DNA from: Protula sp. h YS-2021
Lineage: Eukaryota > Annelida > Polychaeta > Sabellida > Serpulidae
Assembly: GCA_949752745.1 (NCBI GenBank)
Contig: OX457034.1
Location: 9,210,103-9,274,102 of the forward strand
Length of the DNA stretch: 64,000 bases
Direction: 5' to 3'
Shown here: in pieces, positions 23,967 to 36,000 of the stretch
How the letters are laid out: every line of letters begins with the position of its first letter
Position numbering within the stretch: the stretch's first letter is position 1
Translations under genes and position numbers: made by a program
Notes under the pieces: generated by a model
The model's database searches: none
Told to the model about the DNA's origin: nothing
The model's input: only the letters and a program-made list of their open reading frames with translations

Positions 23967-25460
23967 TGAGGAGCGCATTCTCTGATTGGGGTATGAAGGA
24001 GTAGAGTCGCTTTGCTGTTGACAGATGATATTTTACAGAAAAGTGCGCTTTCCAAGGCTTAAAACCCTATGGCAGTGTGAGTATAGCAGACTTTCGTATT
24101 TTTTACTCTAATTATTCCTTTATTTTGTATGGATCACATAATTTGTATTGAGGGTTGAGGCTTTTTTTCAAAAGGTGCCTGGTGGGTAGTTATTAACACC
24201 TTTTGCCCCAACATAACACAACAGTTAACTACACAGTTAACTGTACACCTAGAAACGAAAATCACTCCAACGATTCGCGGTGAGCTCACTTTGTTTAACA
24301 GGTTAAATTCATCAATTTACTTTCGAACGTTGTGATTGTCAAGGACGCAGTTAACAAAATCAGTCTCAAATTAACCTTTGTGAATAGGGTCGCAGACGGT
24401 TAGGGTTTATTTTTGACCCTCAATTTCATTATCAGGAGGAAATAATAGAGATCTGAGGTCAGAGACGTGTAATCCTTAACTTAATCACCTGTAGCTCGAA
24501 CTTTTCTTTTGCATTTTTGCAGTTACCTGGCGCAACATAAATATGCAACACTACGTGGCGTTGCCGCTCTTGGAATGGTTGCATTACATCAAATCAACAA
24601 GTCACGTGGCCTGCTGCCCGGTCCGCGTGGCTGGCCCATCTTGAGGTCGTCAGGGCTACTAGCGGGCCCATTCAATGAACTACTGACAAATCTACAAAGA
24701 AGTAGGGCGATGTTGTGTGCCTGTGACTGGACGGAAATAGGTAAAACCCCAGCAACAACCCCTTTCCCTCTCCACTCCCTCCCAACACTTCCCCCAACAC
24801 CAGCTTCCTGTGTACTCAAAGTTTATTTTTCTTTTCTGGGTTATTTTCAGGCTTTTTCTAATTTGGTTCTAAACATAAGAATGAGCAATAATGAGCCAAA
24901 AATTAAAATCTTTCAAGATTAAAAATGAAAACAAAACCGAACTGGTTCAAAGAAATTGACATGTGGTATTTTTGCACAATAATTACTATATTTTTTGGCA
25001 ATTTTAATATTTTCCATCATTTCATGGTTGTTAATAATAATGCATCCTGAAGATGGATTTAGTTCACATGAAGTTTGCTGATACTGCGTGATACCTAATG
25101 GATACGACACGATCGGGGAGGCTTATGTGGACAGGGCAACGACTTTATGGACAGAAAAATTGGTCCTATTTGGGACTACATAGAGTTCGAAGACGGTAGG
25201 ATTTTTAACACTTCTTTGACTTATTTCCGTCAAGCGTAATACTGTCGTTGCATTTCGTAAAACGAGCTTTTTGGGGTAATTCTTGTTCCCTACTTTTGGG
25301 AAGAATTCTCTTGAAATATTTAATATTCGGAATAGTGCAAGATTTTCGCGTTGCAGTTCGTAAAGTCCCTTCCCGCCTTCTACCAGCCTTTCATCAGAGG
25401 CTAGGATATGTTGGTGTACTACGTCACTAAGTACTCGTACTACGTCACTAAGTACGCAAA

Positions 25461-26017
25461 CCGTGCGTTTACGCGGAGCTTAACTAGAACCAGAACCGAT
25501 GACATGCTCAGTGGCAGTTCTGGTTCTAGTTATGCCCTCAAGATAAATGGGTGGTTCTAATTCTAGTTATGCTGAAAACTTTAAGTGCAAATCAATTGTA
25601 AACAAAGACCAATACACAGATATCATTTAAAATACGTCAACAGTTACTAATACTGAGTTGAAAATACTTTAATACAAAGCATTGAACTCGTTGATTAGTA
25701 AAATATATATCTTTGAAGACTTTCAATCAAAACAGCAGTCGAAACTGCCAAATATAAAACCCCATTCTTTAAGAGTTTCCTGTCTTTTTGCTCAACTTAT
25801 CGTATTTTACAATATAAATTATCATATATTACCACTTCTTATGAGAAAGGTACTGACTTAAAATTTTAAAATTTTGTTAATAGATCAAGGGCGTAACCGA
25901 AGTGTGGCTCGGGTACGATTTTCTTCACGAGAAGCGGTTACAGTTGGCCAGATAAACGGCAGTTCTAGACCCAGTTATGTGGTTCTGGAACCAGTTATTG
26001 CCCACGTAAACGCACGG
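25461..26017. mobile_element. 557-bp TIR element inserted in P450-B intron 3
   Basis: Ends are inverted repeats: ccgtgcgtttacg at the left and cgtaaacgcacgg at the right, with similarity continuing inwards (aactagaaccagaacc). Flanked by aaa on both sides (25458-25460 and 26018-26020). The matching site in P450-A intron 3 (near 7388) has a single aaa and no element. No transposase ORF, so it is non-autonomous. A 3-bp target duplication fits PIF/Harbinger-type elements, but the family is not proven. Confidence 0.8.
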
Positions 26018-27250
26018 AAAGTCATCCCTTTCATGCTCCCACAAGGCGGTGCATAAACCCACTAAGGTTTGTTGTGGGCTGGTGGGGGGAAATAATTCAA
26101 AACGTGGAGAATGCGAATTACGCTTTTATTCGCATTCTCATCCTGGGAATTCGCTCACCCCTCCCCCCTTTTTTTAGAGAGGACTTAAATGTTACGATTT
26201 ATTCGTAAAAGCCCGTGTCATAAGCCACGGGGAAGAGGGCTCTGATACAATGAAGATAAGTAAAACACAAAACTGAAGCCCACTTCATTTTACTTTCCAA
26301 TCGCAATCTTGAGGGCGGGAGAAACTCTTCCGACCCATGAAACGTAGTTAAGCCGAACGTGATTACCTGAAAAGACTTGACAACTGATAAACACCGCATG
26401 CCGCTGTTACACCCCTCTCCTACACTGGGTGGAAGCCCTGACCTGGGTACAAGTGGCGAGAAAGAAATAAAGCATTAACGTCTTATTGATTTCATTTCTT
26501 GATACACCGGTCATCTACTGCAAAATGACTACGTGAACTAAAAACCTGGCCATGCATTTAAAGCGTTAACGCTTCATAGAAGAAAACCGAAAAGCTTGCA
26601 GGATGGGATACCAAGATAAGGCACAAAACTAAACCGTATCCCCTGCTTAAATTCACTTCCAAGGCAGGGTTTTACCCGCAAATGTCCGCTAAAATTCATT
26701 GGCTAGTTAATTGATAACATCACTGAACAAAGTCAATTGAAAACAGATAAAAAGTTGTTGAAATTACTGTTTGCTGCACTCCATGGGACACGCACGGTGC
26801 TCATGGTCTAAGCTGTGCCGATAACTACGGGAGGAAGGCGGTGACTACAGTTCTATGACCCATCAAATTACTACCTGCTATGGTTCTCGTGGGAGGAAGA
26901 CGACAACTGCAGTCCTATCACCCATTGCAGTATCCGCTGGTATGGTATTCTTGGAAGCAAGACGGGCATTGGCCCTCGTCCGTCTGAGCTTTCTGATATG
27001 CCGCTAAAGACGATAACTTTGGATATCGTTTCCATTGACAGATCTCTATTAAAATAAGGTGTTGTGGCTTGAAATTGAAAGGTACATAATAATACCAAAC
27101 CTTCTCCTGCCTGTTCCAGCTTCATGATGGGCCGAACGTCGGATGGGCAGAAGTGCAGATTGGGAAGTCTCCCCGCCACCGCTGGATTTCTCCAGAAACG
27201 TTGACCTTTTCCTGAAGAACAAAAAACTGCACTTCCAGCAGCAATATGGC

Positions 27251-28020
27251 TAGTTGGAAGGGGATGGGGATAGATCAGATCCCCACTGATTCCTGACCCA
27301 GCGCGCAGGCCTGTCTCTGATTGGGGGATTCACATGGACTCGTCTTCACCCAACTCCACCTCCTCCGTGAACTGTGGCGGAGTGTCGGTGGGTGGTGTGC
27401 TGTGGTGATTATCAGTAGCAGCAACGAGGCTGCGAGCGATGTAGACGCTGCCTCGGTGACTGGGAGTGGGTCACCGGCTAAGTTGGCTAAGTTTTTTTGC
27501 TTCCTGTTGGACTCAATCAGTCATCAACTCCTTTATTGTATTGCTTTCTGCAGGTTTTTGAGTTGCTGCCGAATTCGCGGCTATATGACAAAAAGGCCGT
27601 AATGTTTATCGCGTCTTGTGGTGTCATTAGAATTTGTGACTCGTCCATGGAGGAGGAAAGCTCCAGCTGCTTGAGAATTTCTAACTGTCTCTAAGAGACC
27701 GAAAAGGCTGTGTACGTAACTCTATAGATGACCCATACCCATTCGTTAGGGGACTGGGTCTTTGATCCTGACTCGGATATAGATTGTGCCGAGTCAAGTT
27801 GCACCTTCGACCAAGGTCTGTCTAAGGCGGGAATCTCCACTTCAGTGACGGTTGGAAGACGGTTCTGTCTGTGCATAGGGATGTAGCCTATGTCGATCAC
27901 AAGTCTTAGAAACGCTGTAAAAGCATGTGTTTGTCCGGGTTAGTATCGATACGACGGAGAAAAGCGGTCCAAAGCGGAGAATCCTGCCCTTGCGGAGTGC
28001 ACAAGCTAACCTTAACTGTC
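27251..28020. other. Insertion of unknown origin in P450-B intron 3
   Basis: P450-A is continuous across this point (near 8605-8620) while P450-B has about 770 extra bases. No clear terminal repeats, target duplications or protein motifs were seen. Confidence 0.45.
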
Positions 28021-28849
28021 CGAAATAATGAGAAGATAGTTTTAGGTTAAGACAGGCAACCGTGGACTGAAGTGACCCAAAAATAACGTAAACGTAATAA
28101 GCGTAATTGTTGTGTCCAGCCGACGACTGTCGTTCTTGCAGATTGGTGAAGAACAGAGACACACTTCTTGGAACTGTGTAGGTGTCACCGTATAAAATCA
28201 TATTTACAAAACACAAACTTTAACAAGTACTAAATCCTAAAACAGAGAAAGGTCAAGCACGGATGATTTCCTGGCTGACAAACCACGAGTGACTATGTCA
28301 TGAGTTTGTTTCTTGCAAGAACACCATCAATTTTAAACCATAGTTCAGCTGAAATGGAAAGTGTATGTAAAATTAGCCCAATTTCACACGCTGCTATGCT
28401 GCGCAACAATGACCAGGTTAAAGGTTCATACCTTTCGATTTTTTAATAAAAAATTTTCAAAATGAGAAACTCTTTCTGGTGACCTGAAATGACAAAACTA
28501 CACAGACTTATAATTGGAAAAACCAGAATATAAAAAACCCCTGATATTAAACTTATCCTGAATAAAATAAGTTTGAGATCTTAATCTTGGTTAAACCAGG
28601 ATAACATATCGGAATTTGTATATGTTCATGGATAACCATTGGATTCTGTTGAAATTTCGGTGTTTGCACTATCAGGATCCCAAAGATGTAAAGTTTATCT
28701 GCAACGGATGCTTTTGAAATGGATAATTCTGGTGACAAAATTTTATCACAGATTGAACTTAATCAGTTGCATACCCATAGACGTTATTGTCAAGAAATAA
28801 ATAAATAACTGCATGGTGTAGACAGAATTGTACACACAATTGTATTTGT

Positions 28850-29225
28850 TTGTGTTAATGGGTTTTCGAGCTTGCGAGTACCTAATACTGACGCCAACCT
28901 AATACTGTCGTGCTGCGATATCCCGTAAGGGGGCAATGAGTATCGAGTGTAAAATAGTTCCTTGGGGGACGCCAAAATCAAGCGATTTTGAACCGGAGGT
29001 TTGACCAACCTTGACTCTTTGTGCACGAAAGGAAAGGTACGAGCAAAACCATTTTAGCTTGCGAGCACCTAATGCTGACGCGCACCTAATACTGGCATGC
29101 GGCGATATCCCGTAAGGGGACAAAGAGTATCGAGCCTAAAAGCCTAATATCAAGCGATTTTGGCCCCGAACTTTGACCTACCTTGACTCTCCGTACACGA
29201 GGCGTAAGGTACAAGCGAAACCATT
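28850..29225 (-). mobile_element. Two tandem LINE reverse-transcriptase fragments
   Basis: On the minus strand the frame reads KVGQTSGSKSLDFGVPQGTIL followed by a PLRDIAARQ-like segment, typical of non-LTR reverse transcriptase domain 4 and the stretch before the catalytic box. The same roughly 190-bp piece occurs twice in a row (about 28860-29040 and 29050-29225) with degraded frames. It lies in the block that replaced the start of P450-B exon 4. Confidence 0.7.
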
Positions 29226-30084
29226 TAACGCAGTACCTCTTATCCCAAAGCGACTAAAACATCTATTAAGCAGAATGTCCGGTATTTTCTTTCTTTTTTA
29301 GCAATGGCGCCAACAAGGCCGCTGTGAACTTTTAACAGCATTGTTTCAGTGGAATGAAACTTTCAATAAGCAGACTGCATTGGATGGTGTTTTTCAGGAT
29401 GATCGTTTAAACGCTGTGCAACTACTTTCTCTCTCTTAGTAATACAACTCAGACCTTACGAGCTTCTGGCTTCGAAAAAGAACGACTTGAGAAGAGATTG
29501 GCCGATGAGTGGCAGGAATCGGCCAAAACATTCGATGAATGCTCAGAATGTGGAATTGACCAAGAGACTCCTTTCAAATGGGCGGCTACTAACATTATCG
29601 GTGGTGTGCTGTTTCACAGGGCACTCCCCCATGGAGATAAAGGTACCTAATTAATTGCCCCCAGCCCACACTTGGGGTGGGCGGGGATGAGGGGCAGTGG
29701 GTTATCAACCATTTTGAAAAATGGCACAAAGTAATTTTTGTCACATTCGAAATATGCATTTAATATGCACTGGGATCCAATTCCAGCGTTTATTCGAAGT
29801 CTTGACGTCACTAAAACGTCTATTTAAGGGCGTAACGTCAGTACCATGTTGTCTGACTTTTATTTTAGACTTTTCTCAGATGTCTATCCGACGTCGCACG
29901 TTTATCGCGTTGTCTTATTTGTCTGCTTGTCACAGATGAAATGGCCAATGCATTGTGGCAATTTCTAGAGTCATTGATGTCCGGAGAAGCTGTTCAGTTC
30001 CTTCCTGATTGGCTAATTAAAATTACCCAATCAAATCGCTGGTAAGGTTCTTTACAAAAAAAAAACATCCGCAATAAATTACTG

Positions 30085-30395
30085 TGCTACTGTTATAACT
30101 ACCTACTTTTATAACTGTCTACTGTTATAAACACCCTGCATTATAACTGACCGCTGTTGTAACTATTTCCTGTTATAAGTACCCAAGTTTATAATTATCT
30201 GCTGTCATAACTTACTACTGTAATGACTGTCTACTGTTATAACTACCTTTCGTTATAACAACCTACTATTATAACTACGGACTGTTATGACTGCCCACTG
30301 TTATAACTATCTACTGTTATAACTACTTATTGTTATAGCTACCTAATGTTATAATCACCCACTGTTACAATTACGTACTGTTATATCTGAAGTAT
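30085..30395. repeat. 16-bp minisatellite in P450-B intron 5
   Basis: Copies of ctactgttataactac, homologous in position and sequence to 10835-11215. Confidence 0.9.
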
Positions 30396-32274
30396 GCATA
30401 CATATACAACAGTTTCTAAAATGTTTGTCAAGAATCCAGTTCGCCCCCTCCCCCATCGCCAGCCAGGCACATAACTCCCAGGCCCCTACACAATAGAAGG
30501 TTGCTCATCTCAAGCATCCCCTCCGCTAACACAACCCCAGAGTAACTGTGCTTGAATTGTTAACGCTATTGCTATTACTGTTGCTATTGCAGGTCCCGTG
30601 CGAAAGACTGCACAGAGCGATTGACGAAGCTCGTGCAGGACATAGTACGAGAGCATGGGAGTACGTATGACGAGAACCACATCCGGAACTTCGTGGATGC
30701 CGGTCTCAAACAAGGCATGCTCCATTCGCAGGACCCGCGACAATTGCACATGTCTGTATTACCTTTTAACCGGACGCTGTCTTCACTACGACATCAATGA
30801 TTCATTTATTATCATGTATCTCATGAATAACCGGTAGTATCAACAGCGCTTGCACGAAGAGGTCAATCACGTGACGTAACAGGACGACAATGGGATCACT
30901 CTAAATCTGAGAGAGAAGATGCCGTTTGCGGAAGCTTTTATCAATGAAGTGTTTCGAAATGTCACCCCAAATACGACAAGCGTTCCCAACAGACCACTTC
31001 AGACAACAATATTACGCGGCTACACGATACCAAAGCACTTCGATATCATGGTCAATATTCACGGTGTCCACTACGATCCTGACACGTATCCAGGACCTCA
31101 TAAATTTGATCCTGGTCACTTCTTGGAGAAGACTGGTAAACTCAAAGGACTTCTTTCCGATTGGTATTGGTGAGTACCGAGAAGATATTAAACTTTTTTG
31201 TGTGATTGAAGTATTATTAAGCACACGATGATTCCAAGCACTTGGTGGCTTTTAATGGGTTGCTTAAGAATTGTATAACAACACTGCCCACGACCTACCT
31301 GGCCTGATTTATTTATTTATTTACTTTATTTATTTACTTCATTTGTAATATTTCAATCCGCCTGATGTCTCTTTGTCACAAATGTATATGTTTTCATTTT
31401 GAGCTTATTTGAAAACGAATAAGTTCTGCTTTACCTCTAGGAACTAAAGTGCTTGAAAACATAGGTCACTTGACATTGATTGACAGGTCGAAGGTGGTAC
31501 ATGGGAGAGCAAATGGTTCGGAGTCAATTGTTCTACTTCACAACCAACTTAATGATGCGATATGAGATTTTTCCAATGGATGAACACTTCCTGACACAAC
31601 ACCAAAAAGAAAGTTCATTGTCGAAATCCTACCTCCCGTTCAATACAGTTTTCAAAAAGAAATAGACAGGCAGACTGTGTGCATAACTCGCAAGTAGAAA
31701 TGGTGTTTGATATTGTTGCTGTTAGAAACGAAGGGATGAAAATGCGGTGAGGTGCACAGTACATCATCTCTGGATAGTAGTCAAAGGCTGTTGCGTATTG
31801 GTCGATCAAACCTATCAGCCGACGGCTCTCTTAGTGGCCCGTTTGTAAACTCGCCGTTAAGCCAAGCCCAATGGCTGATGGTTTAGATACAAGGTCTGCT
31901 AAAAAGATTCTGGAATTTATGTCCAAAATAAACAAAGGACTCGGGATTGGTATAATGTTATAAATGTTTATGAATTTTTGATATTTAGCAGTTCAATATT
32001 CAATAATTAATATAAGGAGTCGAAGCAGTGAAGAGGCATAAAAATTACCAGCTATATTATTTGCTTGGTCTCACCTGAACACGATGTCCTTGGACATTAA
32101 TCTCTTTTTACATCATTCAATGTGACTCATTCTTCTAATTCATCCTTGTCACACAGCCATATAACATACCCATGCAGCACTTCCATGTAGCACACCCATT
32201 ATTACGTTAGGGGTGGGAGTGAGATTCCATAAAGTCTCAGAGAAGAAGCGCCAACAAGAGCTTCACGGAGATGA

Positions 32275-32875
32275 TAAATATACTGCTTGGAAACCAATGA
32301 ACTCGGGAGTACTACCTGGATACCAGTGAATCCAGGACTACCGCCTGGATAACAGTGCACCCTGGAATACTGCATGGACCTGAATAAATTTAAGAGTACT
32401 GCCTGGATACCAATGAACCCGGAAGTACTGCATGAATACAGCTGGAACACTGCCTGGAAAGCAATGATTGGAACTACTCCTTGAATACCACTGAATCTAG
32501 TAATACTGCCTGGATACCAATGAATTCGGGAGTACTTCATGGAGACCAAAGAACTGAGGAGTGTTTTCTGGATACCAATGAACCCGGGAATACTTCCTGG
32601 ATACTAATGAACCCCGGAGTACTGCCGGGATACCAATGAATCCGGGAGTACTGCATGGAGACCAATGAACTTAGGAGTGTTTCCTGGATACCAATGAACC
32701 CGGGAATACTCCCTGGATACCAATGAACTTAGGAGTGTTTCCTGGATACCAATGAACCCGGGAATACTCCCTGGATACCAGTGAACCCAGGAATACTGAG
32801 TGGATACCAGTAAACTTCCGAGTACTGACTGGATACCAGTGAAACCGGGATTATTGCCTGCATACTGTTACACTG
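32275..32875. repeat. 29-bp minisatellite downstream of P450-B
   Basis: About 20 copies of the 29-bp unit beginning tactgcctggataccaatga, homologous to 13300-14040. Confidence 0.9.
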
Positions 32876-33384
32876 TTCAATAGTGTTGCACCCTTTTTGC
32901 AAAAGCCTGTGAAAAATAAACAGCTAAAAATTTAAATTAATCCTGTTTTATTCTATTCATAAAGTGGAGCTACTTATATACTTTTTCTGCAATTCATTAC
33001 ATTCTGTCGCATCACACGCACTGAAATACTTTCGTTCACACTATTTTAATCAAGTATTTTTATCGTGAAATTGATATAAAGTTTTAATGGTGCAATGCAT
33101 TTTGAGAAGGTTTTTCCACCTTAATGTGTCAAATTTCCGAAATCATTCACCTGTCTCCCCTCTCCCCTCTTAACCCCCCCCCCCCCCCCCCCACTCTCAA
33201 ATAAGAAACTTTTTTTGAAAATTTTGAGTTGATACTGATCGCTCCAATTGAGTAAAATAAGCACTCATGCTCATAGTAGTTAAGTTTATTTCCGTCATAG
33301 ATAAGATTTGGACCTAAGGTTCTAGGGGTCACTATACAAACGCTTCACCTAACTGGGATAACCGTCAAACCCAAAACATAAAAA

Positions 33385-33575
33385 CGTGGCTGGTGCGTAA
33401 AAACAGCAGCCGATGCCTTAAAACGTGGCTGATGCCTAAAAACAGTGGCTGGTACCTATAAACAGTGGATGGTGCCTAAAACAGACGCTAGTGCCTAAAA
33501 CCGTGGATGGTGCCTCTAAACAGTGACTAGTGCCTGAAAACAGTGGTTGGTGTCTAAAAACAGTGGCTGGTACCC
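33385..33575. repeat. About 21-bp ggctggtgcctaaaa repeat, unit 2
   Basis: About nine copies of the unit also seen at 14040-14110. Confidence 0.75.
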
Positions 33576-34089
33576 TGATTAAAAGCCATGGGCTTTGCAA
33601 TCATTTAATGAATTGAAACAAAAAAGACTAATCACATTGCTTTCTAAAGTTACACATATGTTATTGTCAATTCCTTGTGATGTACCTGTCAGTTTTTTTT
33701 TCTCTTTTTGTCTCTGTTACACGAAGGGAACTACCTCCCCATGGTCGTTATAAGATTTGATCATATTCCTAACGCGTTAACATTAACTAATTCTAAACCT
33801 TGGCAATAACTGAACCCTTACTTATTTTATACTTTATCGTGTTTCTTGTCCAAATGTTACAAATATGCTTAAGAAATTGTTCGAATGGATCACAGACTTA
33901 GTTTTGAAGAGGATAGGGGTCCCGTTTTAAACGGCGGTGGCCATTGCGTACGTTTTTACTCCAAAATCGAGGTTAGATGTGGCATCGCCGCATACAACTT
34001 CCGCCGTTGGAATGTCCCAAATGACTAAGGTTTGCTTTTACTCACAATTTCATTAGCAAGGGAAAATAACTAACATCTTAATTAAACAT

Positions 34090-35985
34090 CAAACCCCTCT
34101 AACTCCAATGTCTCCAGCCTCTAGCTCTGAATTCACGCACCTCTAGCTCCAATGTCTTAAGCCTGTAGCTCTTACCTCAAGCACCTCTATCTAAAATGCT
34201 TCCGGCATGTAGTTCTAACCTTACGCACCTCACGCATTTCTAGCTCCAATGTTTCCGACTTGTAGCTCTAACCTAACGCATCTCTAGCTGTAGTGTTTCC
34301 GACCTGTAGCTCTTGCCTTACACACTTCTAGCTGCAGTGTTTCCGACCTGTAGCTCTTGCCTTACGCACCTCTAGCTGCAGTGTTACCGACGTGTAGTTC
34401 TAGCCTCACGCGCCTCTAGCTCCAAAGTCTCCGACCTGTAGCTCTAACCTGATGCACCTCTAGCTCCAATGTCTTCGACCTGTAGCTCTAACCTCGCGCA
34501 CCTCTATCTCCAGTGTCTACGACCTGTAGCTCTAGCCTCGCGCACCTCTTGCTCCAGTCTCTACGACTTGTAGTTCTAACCTCCTGTATCTCTAGGTCCA
34601 CTGTCTCCGACCTGTAGCTCTAACCTGATGCACCTCTAGCTCCAATGTCTTCGACCTGTAGCTCTAACCTCGCGCACCTCTATCTCCAGTGTCTACGACC
34701 TGTAGCTCTAGCCTCGCGCACCTCTTGCTCCAATCTCTACGACCTGTAGTTCTAACCTCCTGTATCTCTAGGTCCACTGTCTCCGATCTGTGGCTCTAAC
34801 CTCACGCACCTCTAGCTTTAATGTCTCCGAAACTTTGCTCTAGCCTCACGAATTTCTAGCTCCAGTGTCTCCTCCCTGTAGCTCCAACCTCACGCACCTC
34901 TCGCTCTAGTGTCTCCTCCCTGTAGCTGTAACCTCACGCACCTCTAGCTCCAATGCCTCCGACCTGTAGCTCTGACCTCGCTCCCCCGTAGCTCTGACCT
35001 CAGGCCACTGTATCTCTGACCTAGCGCCCTGAAGTTCTGACCACGTGAACTTGCAGTTCTGACCTTGTGATCCTGTAGTTCTGGCTTCCTGTTCCTGTGG
35101 TCCTGACTTCGTGAACCTGTAATTCTGACCTCGTGACCCTGTAGTTTTGACCTCGTGACATTGCAGTTCTGGACTTGTGAACGTGTAGTTTTGACCTCGT
35201 TCCACTCTAGTTCTGCACTCGTGACCCTGTAGTTTTGACATCGTGCGCCTGTAGTTCTCACCTCATAACCCTGTAATTTTGATCTCCTGAACCTGTAGTT
35301 CTAACCTCGTGTTCATGTAGTTTTGACCTCGTGCCATTGTAGTTCTAGCCTCGGGAACCTGCAGTTCTGGCCTCGTGAACCTGTAGTGCTGACCTCGTGA
35401 CCCTGTTGTTCTGACCTTTCTACTTTGAAGTTCTGACCTCGTGAACCTGTAGTTCTGACCTCTCGACCCTGTAGTTCTTACCTCGTAACACTGTAGTTCT
35501 GATCCCGTGACCCTGTAGTTCTCACTTTGTGCCCGGTACTTCTCACCTCTCGCCAATGTATTTCTAACCGCGCGCCCCGTAGTTATGACCTCGTGAACGC
35601 GTAGTTCCGACCTTGTGAACCTGTAGTTCTGACCTTGTGATCCTGTAGTTCTGACCTCGTACTCCTGTAACCCTGGCCTTGCGTCCTTGTAGTTCTGTTC
35701 TCTTGACCTTGGAGCTCCAACGTCTCTGACCTGTAGCTTTGTTTCGCGCCCCTGTAGTTCTGATCTCGTGCTTCTCTAGTTCTGACCTCGCGTCCCTGTA
35801 TTTCTGGCCTCGTGCCACTGTAATTCTGACCTCATGAACCTGAAGTTCTGATCTGGTGACCCTGTAGTTCTTACCTCACGTCCCTGTATTTCTTACCTCG
35901 TGCCATTGTAGCTCTAAAATCTCCAACCTGTAGTTCTGAAATCACGTACCTGTAGTCCTGCACTTGTAGTTAAAACTTATGTTGG
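34090..35985. repeat. 22-bp minisatellite with 44-bp and 177-bp higher-order units
   Basis: From about 34980 the array is 22-bp monomers (gacctcgtgaacctgtagtt plus two bases). From 34090 to 34980 the unit is a 44-bp dimer of two diverged halves (gacctgtagctctaacctca and cacctctagctccaatgtct). Within that part a block of four dimers at about 34435-34611 is repeated nearly unchanged at about 34612-34788. The array ends just before the exon 2 acceptor of P450-C. Confidence 0.9.
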
Positions 35986-36000
35986 AGTTTTTTCTTGCAG

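Larger units (their letters stand above)
24523..31665 (+). pseudogene. P450-B : broken CYP2-clan P450
   Basis: Paralogue of P450-A with all six exon positions recognisable. Exon 2 (24523-24740) has a 1-bp deletion and the hinge reads LPGPRG. Exon 3 (25081-25195) has a 1-bp deletion and its acceptor AG is now TG. Exon 4 (about 29446-29642) lacks its first third, replaced by about 1 kb containing LINE pieces. Exon 5 (29936-30041) is open with a 2-codon loss at its start. Exon 6 (30593-31169) has several frameshifts and stops, including in the I-helix region. Exon 7 (31487-31665) is open but the heme loop reads RRWYMGEQ, so the Cys that ligates heme iron is Tyr. Any single one of several lesions would abolish activity. 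Confidence 0.92.

Noticed and set aside
34906..35818. Minus-strand frames of 84-111 codons
   Set aside because: By-products of the 22-bp array; the repeated residues change phase with the 22-bp period.
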